From the NCBI GenBank assembly GCA_029263015.1, contig JAJCYI010000210.1, forward strand, positions 1 through 64,000: a stretch of DNA of 64,000 bases, in the 5' to 3' direction. Position numbers and translations under genes: made by a program. The notes beneath the pieces are model-generated. The model did not search any database and was not told where the DNA came from. It saw only the letters and a list, made by a program, of their open reading frames with translations. Below, piece by piece: positions 52,580-61,853 of this stretch (its first letter is position 1; the number at the start of each line of letters is the position of its first letter). The stretch is from Saprospiraceae bacterium. Its GTDB lineage: Bacteria; Bacteroidota; Bacteroidia; Chitinophagales; Saprospiraceae.

Positions 52580-53623
52580 ATGAAAATTCTTAAAATAATC
52601 GGCTTTGTGCTGCTGTCTGTCATTGCCCTTGCACTTATTATTGGGGCTATTCTGCCCACCCATCTTGAATACGAGCGCTCTGCTGACATCAACGCTCCCA
52701 AAGAAGTTATTTTTGCCAAATTGAACGACATGAAAGCCTGGGAGGATTGGGGGCCTTGGAAAGAAGAAGAACCGACCATGGAAATCACTTATGGCGAGAA
52801 GACCGAAGGTGTCGGTGCATCTTATTCGTGGACTACTGAAAGCTCAGGCGGGGGCACGATGACCATCATCGAAAGCACCGCTCCCACCTTCCAAAAAACA
52901 GCACTTGTATTTGACGGAAATGAGGGCGGAAACGGCTGGTTCAAACTGGAAGACGGGGAGGATGGGGCAACCAAAACGGTTTGGGGCTTTGGTATGGACA
53001 TCCCTTACCCATTGAATGCCATGATGTTGTTTACTGGCGGAAGTATGGAAAAAATGATGTACAAAATGTTCGATTCTGGCCTCGCAAACCTGAAAGAATT
53101 GAGTGAAAAAACCGCTGCTGAAAAAACTTATCGGGGCTATACAGTCAAGTCAATGGATTTTCCCGGAAAATCATATTTGACTATTCGGGAAACCATCAAC
53201 TTCAGTGATATATCTGCTTTTTTTGGAAAAAACTTCGGAGCAATCATGGCTTCTGTTGGATCTAACGAGCTTGAAATAGATGGCATGCCTTGTGGCGTCT
53301 ACTACGCATGGGATGAAGAAAACGGCACCACCGACATGGCTGCTGCTATCCCCGTGAAAGCTGGCGCTGGCGCCGCATCTGGAAATATTCAACACTTGGA
53401 AATACCGGAAGGCAAAAGCTTGACCATTGATTATTATGGTGACTACCATGGTGTGGGAGAAGCTCATTACGCAATGGATGACTATATAAAAGAAATTGGG
53501 CTGGAGCCATCAACACTCGTAATGGAGGAGTACGTCACAGACCCTTCCACAGAGCCCGATACCGCCAAATGGCTCACCAGGATCTACTATTTTATGGGAG
53601 GCCCACTGGCTAGCGAAGAATAA
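52580..53623 (+). CDS. SRPBCC-domain plus GyrI-like (effector-binding) protein, membrane anchored
   Basis: A 347-residue protein from the start at 52580 (MKILKIIGFVLLSVIALALI). One N-terminal membrane segment is followed by a START/polyketide-cyclase-like SRPBCC domain (about 30-170: YERSADINAPKEVIFAKLND, then WEDWGPW). The C-terminal GyrI-like/AraC effector-binding domain spans about 185-340 (YTVKSMDFPGKSYLTIRETI, GMPCGVYYAW, LTIDYYGDYHGVGEAHYAMD). Such fusions occur in Bacteroidota and probably bind a hydrophobic or cationic small molecule at the membrane. The ligand is unknown. It is monocistronic. Confidence 0.82.
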   Translation: MKILKIIGFVLLSVIALALIIGAILPTHLEYERSADINAPKEVIFAKLNDMKAWEDWGPWKEEEPTMEITYGEKTEGVGASYSWTTESSGGGTMTIIESTAPTFQKTALVFDGNEGGNGWFKLEDGEDGATKTVWGFGMDIPYPLNAMMLFTGGSMEKMMYKMFDSGLANLKELSEKTAAEKTYRGYTVKSMDFPGKSYLTIRETINFSDISAFFGKNFGAIMASVGSNELEIDGMPCGVYYAWDEENGTTDMAAAIPVKAGAGAASGNIQHLEIPEGKSLTIDYYGDYHGVGEAHYAMDDYIKEIGLEPSTLVMEEYVTDPSTEPDTAKWLTRIYYFMGGPLASEE

Positions 53624-53931
53624 AACGACCGCGACATATATTACCTCAGCATTCCTAAAATACCATCGGCCTTTGACTACCTTTGTCAAAGACCGATGGT
53701 TAAGGAACGGTGACAGATTAACCCACCATTTTTAGAAGTCTCTTTTATTACTGCCCCATAAAATCTGCCTTCCAAAAAAGACCTGTTCGGCGACATTTTT
53801 GCTTTAAAGGTTGTTACAGAATATTGGATTTCCCTTTCTTGCACCATGTTTGCTTGATATTTCGACATACTTGCGCATCATTCAACTACATTTTCCCGTT
53901 TTCCATAGGCACAGAAATAAAATCAGATTCC
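53624..53931. other. Spacer between the SRPBCC and lysozyme genes
   Basis: These 308 bases contain the hairpin at 53662-53700, listed separately. The rest is AT-rich and presumably includes the lysozyme promoter. No ORF of interest was seen. Confidence 0.45.
53662..53700. terminator. Hairpin terminator of the SRPBCC gene
   Basis: ACCATCGG-C-CTTTGAC pairs with GTCAAAG-A-CCGATGGT, a 15-bp stem with one C/A mismatch. The mismatch lies in the same GGCCTT/AAGACC context as in the hairpin at 3599-3658. It begins 39 bases after the stop. Flanking TTCCT and AGGAA add outer pairing. Confidence 0.6.
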
Positions 53932-54675
53932 ATGCTGCGTTATCTTATATTTTTAGGCTTTGCCACTCTTCTTTTTGCTTGCAATGAACAGACCATCCGC
54001 AAGCAAGGGTTTGAGGTACATGGGATTGACGCCTCCCATTACCAAAAAGAAATAAACTGGGAAAAAGTAGTCACCGAGGATATTCATTTTGCATTCATAA
54101 AAGCTACGGAAGGGGAATCGTTCAAGGATTCTTTTTACTGTAAAAACTGGATGGAAATGAAAGCGGCTGGAATCAAGAGGGGTGCTTATCATTTTTTCCG
54201 TCCGACCATTTCTCCAAAAGCTCAAGCCATTAATTTTATCGAAACAGCAGAGTTAGGCAATGGCGACTTTGCCCCTGTACTTGACGTGGAAGTTTTGGAC
54301 GGTGTTGCTTCAGATGAATTACGAAACAATATGGAGGCCTGGTTGCAGATCGTTGAGGACCATTACAAAGTAAAACCCATCCTTTACACTAGTCAAAAAT
54401 TCTTCAACCAACACCTTGCTGGACATTTTCAGGATTACCCGATCTGGATTGCCCGGTATTCATCTTGGAGGAAACCGAACCTTTGTGCTGACCAAGAATG
54501 GGTGTTTTGGCAATACGGCAACCGTGGCAAGCTTTCTGGTGTTAACGGCCCTGTCGATTTTAATGTTTTCAGTGGCAATAAAAACGAGTTGAATGCCCAC
54601 TGCCTCTTCCGGCCAGAGCCATTGTTCAACCCACCACCTATTTCATCTACTGACCTTGCTACTACAAGTCCATGA
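53932..54675 (+). CDS. GH25-family lysozyme, lipoprotein
   Basis: The frame is open from 53824, but the ATG at 53932 begins a lipoprotein signal (MLRYLIFLGFATLLFAC, Cys17), giving 247 residues. The mature part is a GH25 muramidase: GIDASHYQ (31-38) with the first catalytic Asp, FAFIKATEG, GAYHFFRP, the catalytic D/E pair in VLDVEV, WIARYSSW and WQYG near the end. It cleaves the N-acetylmuramic acid to N-acetylglucosamine bond of peptidoglycan. As an outer-membrane lipoprotein it would act in wall turnover or on prey/competitor walls. The short Pro-rich tail is unremarkable. Confidence 0.9.
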   Translation: MLRYLIFLGFATLLFACNEQTIRKQGFEVHGIDASHYQKEINWEKVVTEDIHFAFIKATEGESFKDSFYCKNWMEMKAAGIKRGAYHFFRPTISPKAQAINFIETAELGNGDFAPVLDVEVLDGVASDELRNNMEAWLQIVEDHYKVKPILYTSQKFFNQHLAGHFQDYPIWIARYSSWRKPNLCADQEWVFWQYGNRGKLSGVNGPVDFNVFSGNKNELNAHCLFRPEPLFNPPPISSTDLATTSP

Positions 54676-54721
54676 TGTAGTACCATGCTCTATTAGAGGT
54701 TGTTACTTTTGTCGTTTTGGA

Positions 54722-55699
54722 ATGAAAAAAATCCTCCTCATCCGTTTTTCATCAATTGGTGATATTGTACTGACGACTCCAGTAATCAGGTGCCTAAAAA
54801 ATCAATTGGGCGCAGAAATCCATTTCCTTACCAAACGACCATTCTTGCCTTTATTGGAAGCCAATCCTCATTTGGACAAGATATTTACCATCGAAAATAA
54901 AATTGTAGAAGTGCTGCCCATCCTTAAATCGGAGCACTATGACTACATTATTGACCTGCACAAAAATTTGAGGAGCTTTCAAGTTCAGTGGGCCTTGCAT
55001 TCCAAAACATTTTCATTTGATAAACTCAATTTTGAAAAATGGCTGCTTGTCAACTTTAGAATAAACCGCCTTCCTAAAATCCATATTGTAGATCGTTACT
55101 TTCAAGCGACTAAACCCATTGATGTGGTGAACGATGGACAAGGACTGGACTATTATTTTCCAAAAAACTTTAATGGAAAACTGCCAGCACAAGGTATAAA
55201 ATACATCGCTATCGCAATCGGAGCTGCACACCAGACAAAACGGTTGCCAACCAAAAAAATCATAGAGCTCTGCAAAAAATCAACCCTGCCTGTCCAATTA
55301 CTTGGTGGCAGCGACGAGGCAAATGAAGGCGAGCAAATATCAAAGGATGCAGGTAACCATGTAACCAATTACTGCGGCAAATTGTCGTTGCACGAATCTG
55401 CCAAAATCATCCAACATGCCCATTTGGTCATCACCCACGATTCTGGCATGATGCATATTGCTGCAGCTTTTCAAAAAGAAATCGTTTCCATTTGGGGCAG
55501 TACCGTAACTGATTTTGGGATGACCCCGTACTATGGAGACCAGCTTAATAAAAACCAAACCTTTCAAGTGGAAGGCCTTTCATGCAGGCCTTGTACAAAA
55601 ATCGGTTTTGCCAAATGCCCAAAAGGACATTTCCGATGCATGGTTGATCAAGATACGAATGCAATTGTGCAAATACACCGAAATGTTCAAAGGCTATAA
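54722..55699 (+). CDS. Glycosyltransferase family 9 (heptosyltransferase-like)
   Basis: A 325-residue GT-B enzyme from the ATG at 54722 (MKKILLIRFSSIGDIVLTTP). The open frame upstream (from 54593) overlaps the lysozyme gene and is not family-like. Motifs: RFSSIGDIVLTTPVI at the acceptor site, VDLHKNLRS-like IIDLHKNLRS, THDSGMMHIAAAF and SIWGST for nucleotide-sugar binding. The C-terminal Cys-rich block (GLSCRPCTKIG, then CPKGHFRCM) is common in GT9. The role is probably heptose or a related sugar transfer in lipopolysaccharide core synthesis. It follows the lysozyme gene by 46 bases. Confidence 0.88.
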   Translation: MKKILLIRFSSIGDIVLTTPVIRCLKNQLGAEIHFLTKRPFLPLLEANPHLDKIFTIENKIVEVLPILKSEHYDYIIDLHKNLRSFQVQWALHSKTFSFDKLNFEKWLLVNFRINRLPKIHIVDRYFQATKPIDVVNDGQGLDYYFPKNFNGKLPAQGIKYIAIAIGAAHQTKRLPTKKIIELCKKSTLPVQLLGGSDEANEGEQISKDAGNHVTNYCGKLSLHESAKIIQHAHLVITHDSGMMHIAAAFQKEIVSIWGSTVTDFGMTPYYGDQLNKNQTFQVEGLSCRPCTKIGFAKCPKGHFRCMVDQDTNAIVQIHRNVQRL

Positions 55700-55847
55700 T
55701 TGTCACTCCTTAAGCAAAAACCAATTAAAAGATGTTTGGCACGCAGTATAATAGACCTAACTTGCATTCCATTTTTGTTGATTTTTCTGAAAAATCCTAA
55801 TTTCGGGCTTCCAAAACCCGACCCAAATTTCTTTCAAAAATTTAAAT

Positions 55848-56909
55848 ATGAGATTGACGAAGACACTTATATCCTTTGTTGTAGTACTTGTCGGATTCGT
55901 AAGCCTCCAAGCGCAGGATTTACACAATTCGCTCTTCTATATGAACCCCCTCCACATGAACCCTGCTTTTTCAGGATCATTTGAGGGCACCTACCGAATC
56001 GGTGGGCTGTACCGCGACCAGGCAAGGTCGGCCATCGGCAGTTCTGCCTATTCTACTCCAACCATCTTTGTGGATGTTCCGATCATTATGATTGGCAAGC
56101 GCAACTGGCTGGGTGGTGGCGTTTTGGTTTTCCAAGATCAGGCTGGTGACGGTAAACTAAGGACAACATCTTTGCAGCTTTCCGGTGCCTTTCATTGGTC
56201 AATGGATAAAAAAAGTAAAAATGTACTGACCATTGGTGCTCAGTGGGGAAAGGTCGGCAGGAGTATTGAGGACCTTAGCTCTTTCAATGCCGGTGACTTT
56301 CTCTCTGAAAGACAGAACAATGTTTCAAGCCCAATGACCGCTGACAACCTCCTCATGGGCGGGAGCAGTGGCGGCAATGACAGTGGTCCAAGCACAGATT
56401 TTACAGACATCAACGTGGGCCTCTTGTTGAAATCAAAAGTGAATAAGAATACCGATTTCAATATTGGCTTTTCTACTCGCCATATCACTACACCTGGACG
56501 GGATTTCAACTTTGGCTCATCTAACGAAGACCTCAAAATGCGCCTAATTGCCCATGCCCAGCTCAACAACAAAATCAATGATAAATGGTCGATGTCGCCT
56601 GAAATTTACTTCTCCAATATCAGTCCCCAGACCCAGATACAATTGCATGGCTGGGCGGGTTACATGTTGGATCCAGTAAAAAACATCAAACTGAATTTTG
56701 GCCTTGGTTATCGGGTGGAAGATTCAGGGCAGGTGTTGCTGGGCATTGATTACGGTTCCGTGAAAGCTGCTTTGGCATACGATCTGACTTTGTCAAAATT
56801 GAGTGATATTAACAGTTCGCAAGGCGGTTTTGAAATTGCTGTTTATTACATCGGCAAGATTTACAAAAAACCAGATGTGAAGCCAGCCATCCTTTGTCCG
56901 CACCTATAA
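55848..56909 (+). CDS. PorP/SprF family type IX secretion system membrane protein (second copy)
   Basis: A 353-residue outer membrane barrel with signal peptide (cleaved near SLQAQ). The family start is present: DLHNSLFYMNPLHMNPAFSG, then FEGTYRIGGLYRDQ. It ends in a strand (GGFEIAVYYIG) plus a short Pro/Cys tail (PAILCPHL). It is followed after 63 bases by a PorE-like OmpA gene, mirroring the PorP-PorE order at 16955-20347, but no type B cargo gene lies upstream here. It may therefore serve a cargo encoded elsewhere. Confidence 0.92.
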   Translation: MRLTKTLISFVVVLVGFVSLQAQDLHNSLFYMNPLHMNPAFSGSFEGTYRIGGLYRDQARSAIGSSAYSTPTIFVDVPIIMIGKRNWLGGGVLVFQDQAGDGKLRTTSLQLSGAFHWSMDKKSKNVLTIGAQWGKVGRSIEDLSSFNAGDFLSERQNNVSSPMTADNLLMGGSSGGNDSGPSTDFTDINVGLLLKSKVNKNTDFNIGFSTRHITTPGRDFNFGSSNEDLKMRLIAHAQLNNKINDKWSMSPEIYFSNISPQTQIQLHGWAGYMLDPVKNIKLNFGLGYRVEDSGQVLLGIDYGSVKAALAYDLTLSKLSDINSSQGGFEIAVYYIGKIYKKPDVKPAILCPHL

Positions 56910-56911
56910 AA

Positions 56912-56943
56912 TTGACAATTCTACAATTGCATTTTACGTTTTG
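56912..56943 (+). promoter_or_regulatory. Possible promoter of the second PorE-like gene
   Basis: TTG at 56912-56914 and TACGTTTTG at 56935-56943 are 20 bases apart, within the spacing reported for Flavobacterium-type promoters. It would allow separate expression of the gene at 56973 in addition to read-through from PorP. Confidence 0.3.
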
Positions 56944-56972
56944 ATCGACAACGATCACCTCAATATTAAAAT

Positions 56973-59570
56973 ATGAAAAATTATATAGCCCTATTTATAT
57001 TCTTCTTCTGCGGCATGAGTGCTTTTGCCCAGCCGCTTAACCGCGCCACTTATGCTTCAATGGTTCAAACTGCTGAAGAACAAATGGAAAAGAAGGATTA
57101 CTACCAAGCATTGGTATGGTACAAGCAAGCTTATGATGAATCGAAAGATAAAGACTTGCTAGTCATCATGGCAGACCTGAGTTATATGCTCCGCGACTAT
57201 CGCTATGCTGAACGTTGGTATGGCAGGGCATTGAAAAAGAGCCGCAAGAACTCCAATCCACCTGTGGAAAAACGCTTTGAATATGCCCGATCTTTGAAGA
57301 TGAACCAGAAATACGACGAGGCCATGGAGGAGTTTGACAAATTTATCAGCAGTACAAACGACCCCATCAAAAAAGAACTGGCGGAGTTAGAAAAGGTAGG
57401 ATGCGAATATGCACTTGTAGTTAAGGAAGATGACCAAGCAACGCTGACTCATGCTGGAAAGAAGGTGAACACTAAAATTTCGGAATATTCCCCTTTTCTG
57501 ACCAACGACAACCAAACCCTTTATTTTTCAAGCCTCAATTCTGATGAAGTTATTGAGCTGGAGGAAGGCGACCAGGAATCTTTTGCCAAAATCTATAAAT
57601 CAACCCGCTCTGACAAAGGTTGGTCGGAGGGTGAAGTGTTGGGCGAAAATATCAACCGCCCTGGATTCTACAATACCAACGTCAAATTGTCCTCCGATGA
57701 AAAACGGATGTTCTTCACCCGCTCTATGACATCGGGTTCTATTTTGACAGAAAGTAAAATTTACATGAGTGAAAGCGCTGGCAGTGCATGGGGCGAGCCA
57801 AATGAACTTGCTGGCGTGAATGGTGAATTCATCGCCAAATCCCCTTGTATCGGTGAGCTTTTTGGAAAAGAAGTACTGTTTTTTGTTTCCGATATGGACG
57901 GAGGCGAAGGTGGATATGATGTTTATTATGCCACCTATAAAGGTGGTGGCCAATACGGCGACCCTATCAACCTTGGCCCACAGATCAATACCGTTGGCGA
58001 CGAGGACACTCCTTTTTATCGGGATGGGGTTTTATATTTCAGTTCAAATGCCCACCCTGGCCTGGGGGGCTACGATGTGTTTATGAGCAACTGGAATGGT
58101 ATCCGCTGGAGCAAGCCGCAGAACATGGGGAAGCCCTTTAACTCAAGCGTAGATGACCTTTATTTTATGCTCGACAAAGAAGGCTACCACGGCTCCCTTG
58201 CTTCCAACCGCATCGCAGAAGGTGCTCGTTCGCTGCACAGCAAAACTTGCTGCAACGACATTTATAATGTAAGCCTGAAAAAAATCGAGGCCGACCTTAT
58301 TGCTTTGACATATGACCTCGACACCCAGGAGCCGTTGAATAATGTTACCCTTGAAATTTATGAAATAACAGAAAATGGCAATAAGCTTTTAGAGAAAAAA
58401 ACAAATGCAAACGGCAACAACTTTGCTTATGCGCTTGAACTCGACAAAGCCTACATCATTACTGGTTTTGCTGACAACTACTCAACAGATACTGCAACTT
58501 TCAGTACGGTTAGCCTATTTGATTCCAAAACGTTCAACGAAAAACTGGAGTTGAAACCTGGCGAAATTGTCGAAATTCTCCGCAGGGAAGAACCTTTTGT
58601 ACTGGAAAATATCCTGTATGACTTCAACGATGATAAAATCTTGCCGACCGCCGAACCAGACCTCGAATTCATAAAAGGCCTTATGACCAGGTATCCAGAA
58701 ATGGTCATCGAGCTATCTTCCCATACAGATTCACGAGGTACGGATGCTGCTAATAAAAACCTTTCGCAACGACGTGCAGACTCTGCCCGCCGCTGGTTGG
58801 TAAGGGAAGGAATTGCGCGCAACCGCATCCAAACCAAAGGTTATGGCGAGAGCCAATCTCAAACCATTGATGCCAAAGCCAACGAAAAATTCCCTTACCT
58901 TGAAGTAGGTCAGGTGCTTACGGAGGACTTCATTAATACTTTGTCTGAAAACGAAGAACAGTTCGAGGCTGCCCACCAACTCAACCGCCGTACCGAATTC
59001 AAGATCATTGAGGGGCCGACCAGCATTATCATTGAAGAAGAAAGGCTCATCCAGATCGGCAACCGCAAAGTGGATGGCGCTGAACAAAAACCAACTCCCA
59101 AACCTAAAAGCAAAAAGCAAAAACGCAGGGGGGGAGGAGATAGCATTATTAATTTGCCAACCTACCACCTACAGAAAAATGATCCTCCTTTTGAAATACA
59201 CAAACTGTCTTCCCTATACGGCAAAAAAGACTTGAAGGGGTTGCCCATCATGCATTTTGAAAACCGCGTTTTTGATATGGGGGAAGTAAAAAAAGGGGAG
59301 CTTCGCGAACATACTTTCCATTACACCAATATGGGCGATACCACTTTGGAAATTGACCTCGTACAGGTTTGCGAATGCACCGAAAGGGATTATTCACCAA
59401 TCGTTGTAAAGCCAGGCGAAAAAGGTTGGATCAAGGTTATTCTTGACAGCAACAAAGCCGCAGAAGACCAAAATTTCAGCGATGTGGATATTTACCTGAA
59501 AAACATTGACCCGGAGATTGATGCACCTATTTTTGAAAGAGTGAAATACACTTTTAGGGTAGTTGAATAA
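56973..59570 (+). CDS. PorE-like protein: TPR, PD40, CRD, OmpA and C-terminal DUF1573 domains
   Basis: An 865-residue exported protein (signal peptide ending AFAQ, residue 19). TPR helices (about 28-140) precede PD40 propeller repeats (about 165-410, with YFSSLNSDEV, FFVSDMDGGEGGYDVYYAT, YFSSNAHPGLGGYDVF). A carboxypeptidase-regulatory-like domain (about 445-535) and an OmpA domain (about 540-685, with DFNDDKILPTAEPD, ELSSHTDSRGTD, NRRTEFKII, and an insertion before the last strand) follow. A Lys-rich linker (KPKSKKQKRRGGG) leads to a DUF1573 immunoglobulin-like domain (about 755-865, HFENRVFDMGEVKKGE, VQVCECTERDY). The first four parts match PorE, which ties the T9SS complex to the wall. The DUF1573 tail is an addition. 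Strong terminator behind. Confidence 0.9.
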   Translation: MKNYIALFIFFFCGMSAFAQPLNRATYASMVQTAEEQMEKKDYYQALVWYKQAYDESKDKDLLVIMADLSYMLRDYRYAERWYGRALKKSRKNSNPPVEKRFEYARSLKMNQKYDEAMEEFDKFISSTNDPIKKELAELEKVGCEYALVVKEDDQATLTHAGKKVNTKISEYSPFLTNDNQTLYFSSLNSDEVIELEEGDQESFAKIYKSTRSDKGWSEGEVLGENINRPGFYNTNVKLSSDEKRMFFTRSMTSGSILTESKIYMSESAGSAWGEPNELAGVNGEFIAKSPCIGELFGKEVLFFVSDMDGGEGGYDVYYATYKGGGQYGDPINLGPQINTVGDEDTPFYRDGVLYFSSNAHPGLGGYDVFMSNWNGIRWSKPQNMGKPFNSSVDDLYFMLDKEGYHGSLASNRIAEGARSLHSKTCCNDIYNVSLKKIEADLIALTYDLDTQEPLNNVTLEIYEITENGNKLLEKKTNANGNNFAYALELDKAYIITGFADNYSTDTATFSTVSLFDSKTFNEKLELKPGEIVEILRREEPFVLENILYDFNDDKILPTAEPDLEFIKGLMTRYPEMVIELSSHTDSRGTDAANKNLSQRRADSARRWLVREGIARNRIQTKGYGESQSQTIDAKANEKFPYLEVGQVLTEDFINTLSENEEQFEAAHQLNRRTEFKIIEGPTSIIIEEERLIQIGNRKVDGAEQKPTPKPKSKKQKRRGGGDSIINLPTYHLQKNDPPFEIHKLSSLYGKKDLKGLPIMHFENRVFDMGEVKKGELREHTFHYTNMGDTTLEIDLVQVCECTERDYSPIVVKPGEKGWIKVILDSNKAAEDQNFSDVDIYLKNIDPEIDAPIFERVKYTFRVVE

Positions 59571-59588
59571 GTCTGAGACATATTGAAC

Positions 59589-59628
59589 AAAAAAAGGCGT
59601 GAACCAAGGTCGGTTCACGCCTTTTTTT
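59589..59628 (+). terminator. Intrinsic terminator of the second PorE-like gene
   Basis: A perfect 17-bp stem (59589-59605 with 59612-59628), loop AAGGTC, with seven A at the start and seven T at the end. It begins 19 bases after the stop. Confidence 0.95.
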
Positions 59629-59664
59629 GTTATTTCATGTCGGTAATAAATATTAGCCTTTAGC

Positions 59665-61407
59665 ATGAAATTTCACTTACTTGTGTTATTACTCATATCC
59701 ACCTATTTTCCAGTTATGTCCCAGTGGCACGACAACAATTGGATATTAGGCTATGAAAATGGGGACGGCAACCCTGCCGAAACTATGACAATAAACTTTC
59801 AAACATCCCCACCTGCCGTCAACAGTCACTCTTTCTACGTTGGTTTTGCTGCAACGAACACTGTCATATCAGATGAAGACGGCAATTTTATTTTTTATTC
59901 AAATGGTATCCAAGTAAGGGATCAAGAGGGCCAACTAATGCCCAATGGAGATAGTCTAAATTGGGGAGAAATTGCTATGGCATTTTATGAGTTTGGATAC
60001 CCCGTGCCTGGAGGCATAATAGCTTTGCCAGATCCAAAAAATAATCACGAATACTACTTAATCCATAGAAGAACAACAACAAACAATATGGTTGGGCTCA
60101 ATGTTCCCCATCTTTTATTCTCAAAAATAGATATGGAACTAGGTGGCGGATACGGGGCCGTGACAACAAAGGACAGCCTCATCTGGGAAACCTTTTATTT
60201 TGACTCTTCCAATGCCGTAAAACACGCCAATGGCAGGGACTGGTGGGTGGTCACGCCTGATTATACCGAGGCCAAGTATCACCGGTTCCTGATAGATCCT
60301 GAGGGGATAAAGGACACGCTGACCCAGGAAATCGGCTATAAGCCTCCATTTCCCCAGGTAATGGACTACGGTGGCCAAAATGTATTTTCCCCAGATGGTC
60401 GCTATTATGTGGATTTCGACGCCAAAAACGGGGTGAGGCTTTTCGACTTCGACCGTTGCACGGGGATGTTGAGCAATTTCAGGTTGTTTGAATTTACGGG
60501 GGACATCGTATTTGGTGGCGGGGCCGCATTTTCCCCGAACTCAAGGTTTTTGTATGTCTGTACGAGAAACCATATTTTCCAATTTGATGTCTGGGCGGAC
60601 GACTTTGCCTCAACCCTTGATACTGTTGCCACTTACGACGGGTTCATGTCGCCCCCGCCCTTTCCTACATCGTTCTATTATATGCAGCTCGGCCCCGATG
60701 GGAAAATTTACGTGACCCACAAGACCGGAGCAATGCACCTCCATACCATCAACCAGCCCAACAAAAAAGGGCTGGCCAGCGATGTGAGGCAACACTCCAT
60801 AGCACTGCCAGAATACAAAGGGGGAGAATGGCCCACCTATCCCAATTACCGCCTTGGCCCTATAGATGGGTCGCCCTGTGACACTCTGGGCATTGACAAT
60901 GTTCCTTTGGCGCATTTTACCTGGGAGGCTGATACGTCCAATGATCTATCTATCCGGTTCACCGACAACTCATTTTACGAACCGGCCGAATGGTTCTGGG
61001 ATTTTGGCGATGGTTTTACGAGCCAGGATACCAGCCCTGTCCACCTCTATCAAGGTGGCGGTATTTTCGAAATCTGCCTTACGGTTTCCAATGCCAACGG
61101 CAGTGACATCTTTTGCCGAACTGTGGAAATAATTCTCGTCTCCGCTGAAGAAGCAGTCCAAAATGTATCTGTTGCAATCTTCCCCAACCCTTGCCGGGAG
61201 GACATCAATATAACCCTTCAAGGACACTTGCCCAACGGGGCTTTCATAACCCTTTACGATGCCCTCGGCCATCCATGCTTTCGCTCGCCCCTTTCTGGTG
61301 GCTTGAACAACCTGGACTTGACGCAAATCGCCGCTGGGCTGTATTATTTTGAAATAAAGGATGGCAGGGGACTGCTGAAGAGCGGGAAGTTGGTGCGGAT
61401 GGAGTAA
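59665..61407 (+). CDS. Secreted PKD-domain protein with type A T9SS sorting domain
   Basis: A 580-residue exported protein with a signal peptide (MKFHLLVLLLISTYFPVMSQ). The N-terminal region (about 20-400) has propeller-like repeats, with ISDEDGNFIFYSNGIQVRDQ, FSPDGRYYVDF and LGPDGKIYVTHKTG. A PKD domain follows (about 415-490: FTDNSFYEPAEWFWDFGDG). The last 80 residues are a type A sorting domain (VAIFPNPCREDINITLQG, then GLYYFEIKDG and KLVRME), which directs export by T9SS and cleavage or attachment. No enzyme motif was found; a binding or structural role is likely. It lies directly behind a T9SS gene pair but after a strong terminator, so it is separately transcribed. Confidence 0.88.
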   Translation: MKFHLLVLLLISTYFPVMSQWHDNNWILGYENGDGNPAETMTINFQTSPPAVNSHSFYVGFAATNTVISDEDGNFIFYSNGIQVRDQEGQLMPNGDSLNWGEIAMAFYEFGYPVPGGIIALPDPKNNHEYYLIHRRTTTNNMVGLNVPHLLFSKIDMELGGGYGAVTTKDSLIWETFYFDSSNAVKHANGRDWWVVTPDYTEAKYHRFLIDPEGIKDTLTQEIGYKPPFPQVMDYGGQNVFSPDGRYYVDFDAKNGVRLFDFDRCTGMLSNFRLFEFTGDIVFGGGAAFSPNSRFLYVCTRNHIFQFDVWADDFASTLDTVATYDGFMSPPPFPTSFYYMQLGPDGKIYVTHKTGAMHLHTINQPNKKGLASDVRQHSIALPEYKGGEWPTYPNYRLGPIDGSPCDTLGIDNVPLAHFTWEADTSNDLSIRFTDNSFYEPAEWFWDFGDGFTSQDTSPVHLYQGGGIFEICLTVSNANGSDIFCRTVEIILVSAEEAVQNVSVAIFPNPCREDINITLQGHLPNGAFITLYDALGHPCFRSPLSGGLNNLDLTQIAAGLYYFEIKDGRGLLKSGKLVRME

Positions 61408-61454
61408 TCCGTAAGAGATGTGGCTTGCTTGCTCACTTATTTGGACGGGAAAGA

Positions 61455-61853
61455 TCAGTTCATTTTAAATGGAGGCACCAACTTGAATTCTGGTACTGTC
61501 ACATCAAACAATGCTTCTGTCTCAAAATTTTTCATTTGAAACGTACCATACATTTTACCCATGTCCGTCATCATAGGACACCAAGAAGTGTATTGATGAA
61601 TTTGCCCAGGTTCTAACGTAGGTTGCAAACCAACCACTCCTTCTCCTTCTACTTCGCGCAATATACCATTCGATTCGAGGATATACCAATGCCTCCGCAA
61701 AAGCTGAACAGTTTGTTCACTTTTATTTTCAATTGTAATCTTGTAGGCATGGACATACCGTTGCTCCACTGGTGTGGATTTTTTGGGCAAATAAAAAGAC
61801 TCAACGCTTATCTTGATGCCCAAAGTAGTAAGTGTCTCTATCTGGTGGATCAT
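61455..61853 (-). CDS. apaG: ApaG-domain protein
   Basis: A 132-residue single immunoglobulin/fibronectin-like domain. The ApaG pattern is clear: VEQRYVHAYKITIENKSEQT (29-48), LRRHWYILESNG, VGLQPTLEPGQIHQYTSWCP and MYGTFQM near the end. ApaG is linked to cobalt/magnesium homeostasis in enterobacteria and to nucleotide binding in other work; its biochemical role is not settled. The start overlaps the gmk stop by 4 bases (ATGA), so it is translationally coupled to gmk. Confidence 0.9.
   Translation of the reverse strand: MIHQIETLTTLGIKISVESFYLPKKSTPVEQRYVHAYKITIENKSEQTVQLLRRHWYILESNGILREVEGEGVVGLQPTLEPGQIHQYTSWCPMMTDMGKMYGTFQMKNFETEALFDVTVPEFKLVPPFKMN

Noticed and set aside
54593-54721. Upstream extension of the GT9 glycosyltransferase
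   Set aside because: It overlaps the end of the lysozyme gene in another frame; the family signature starts exactly at the ATG at 54722.
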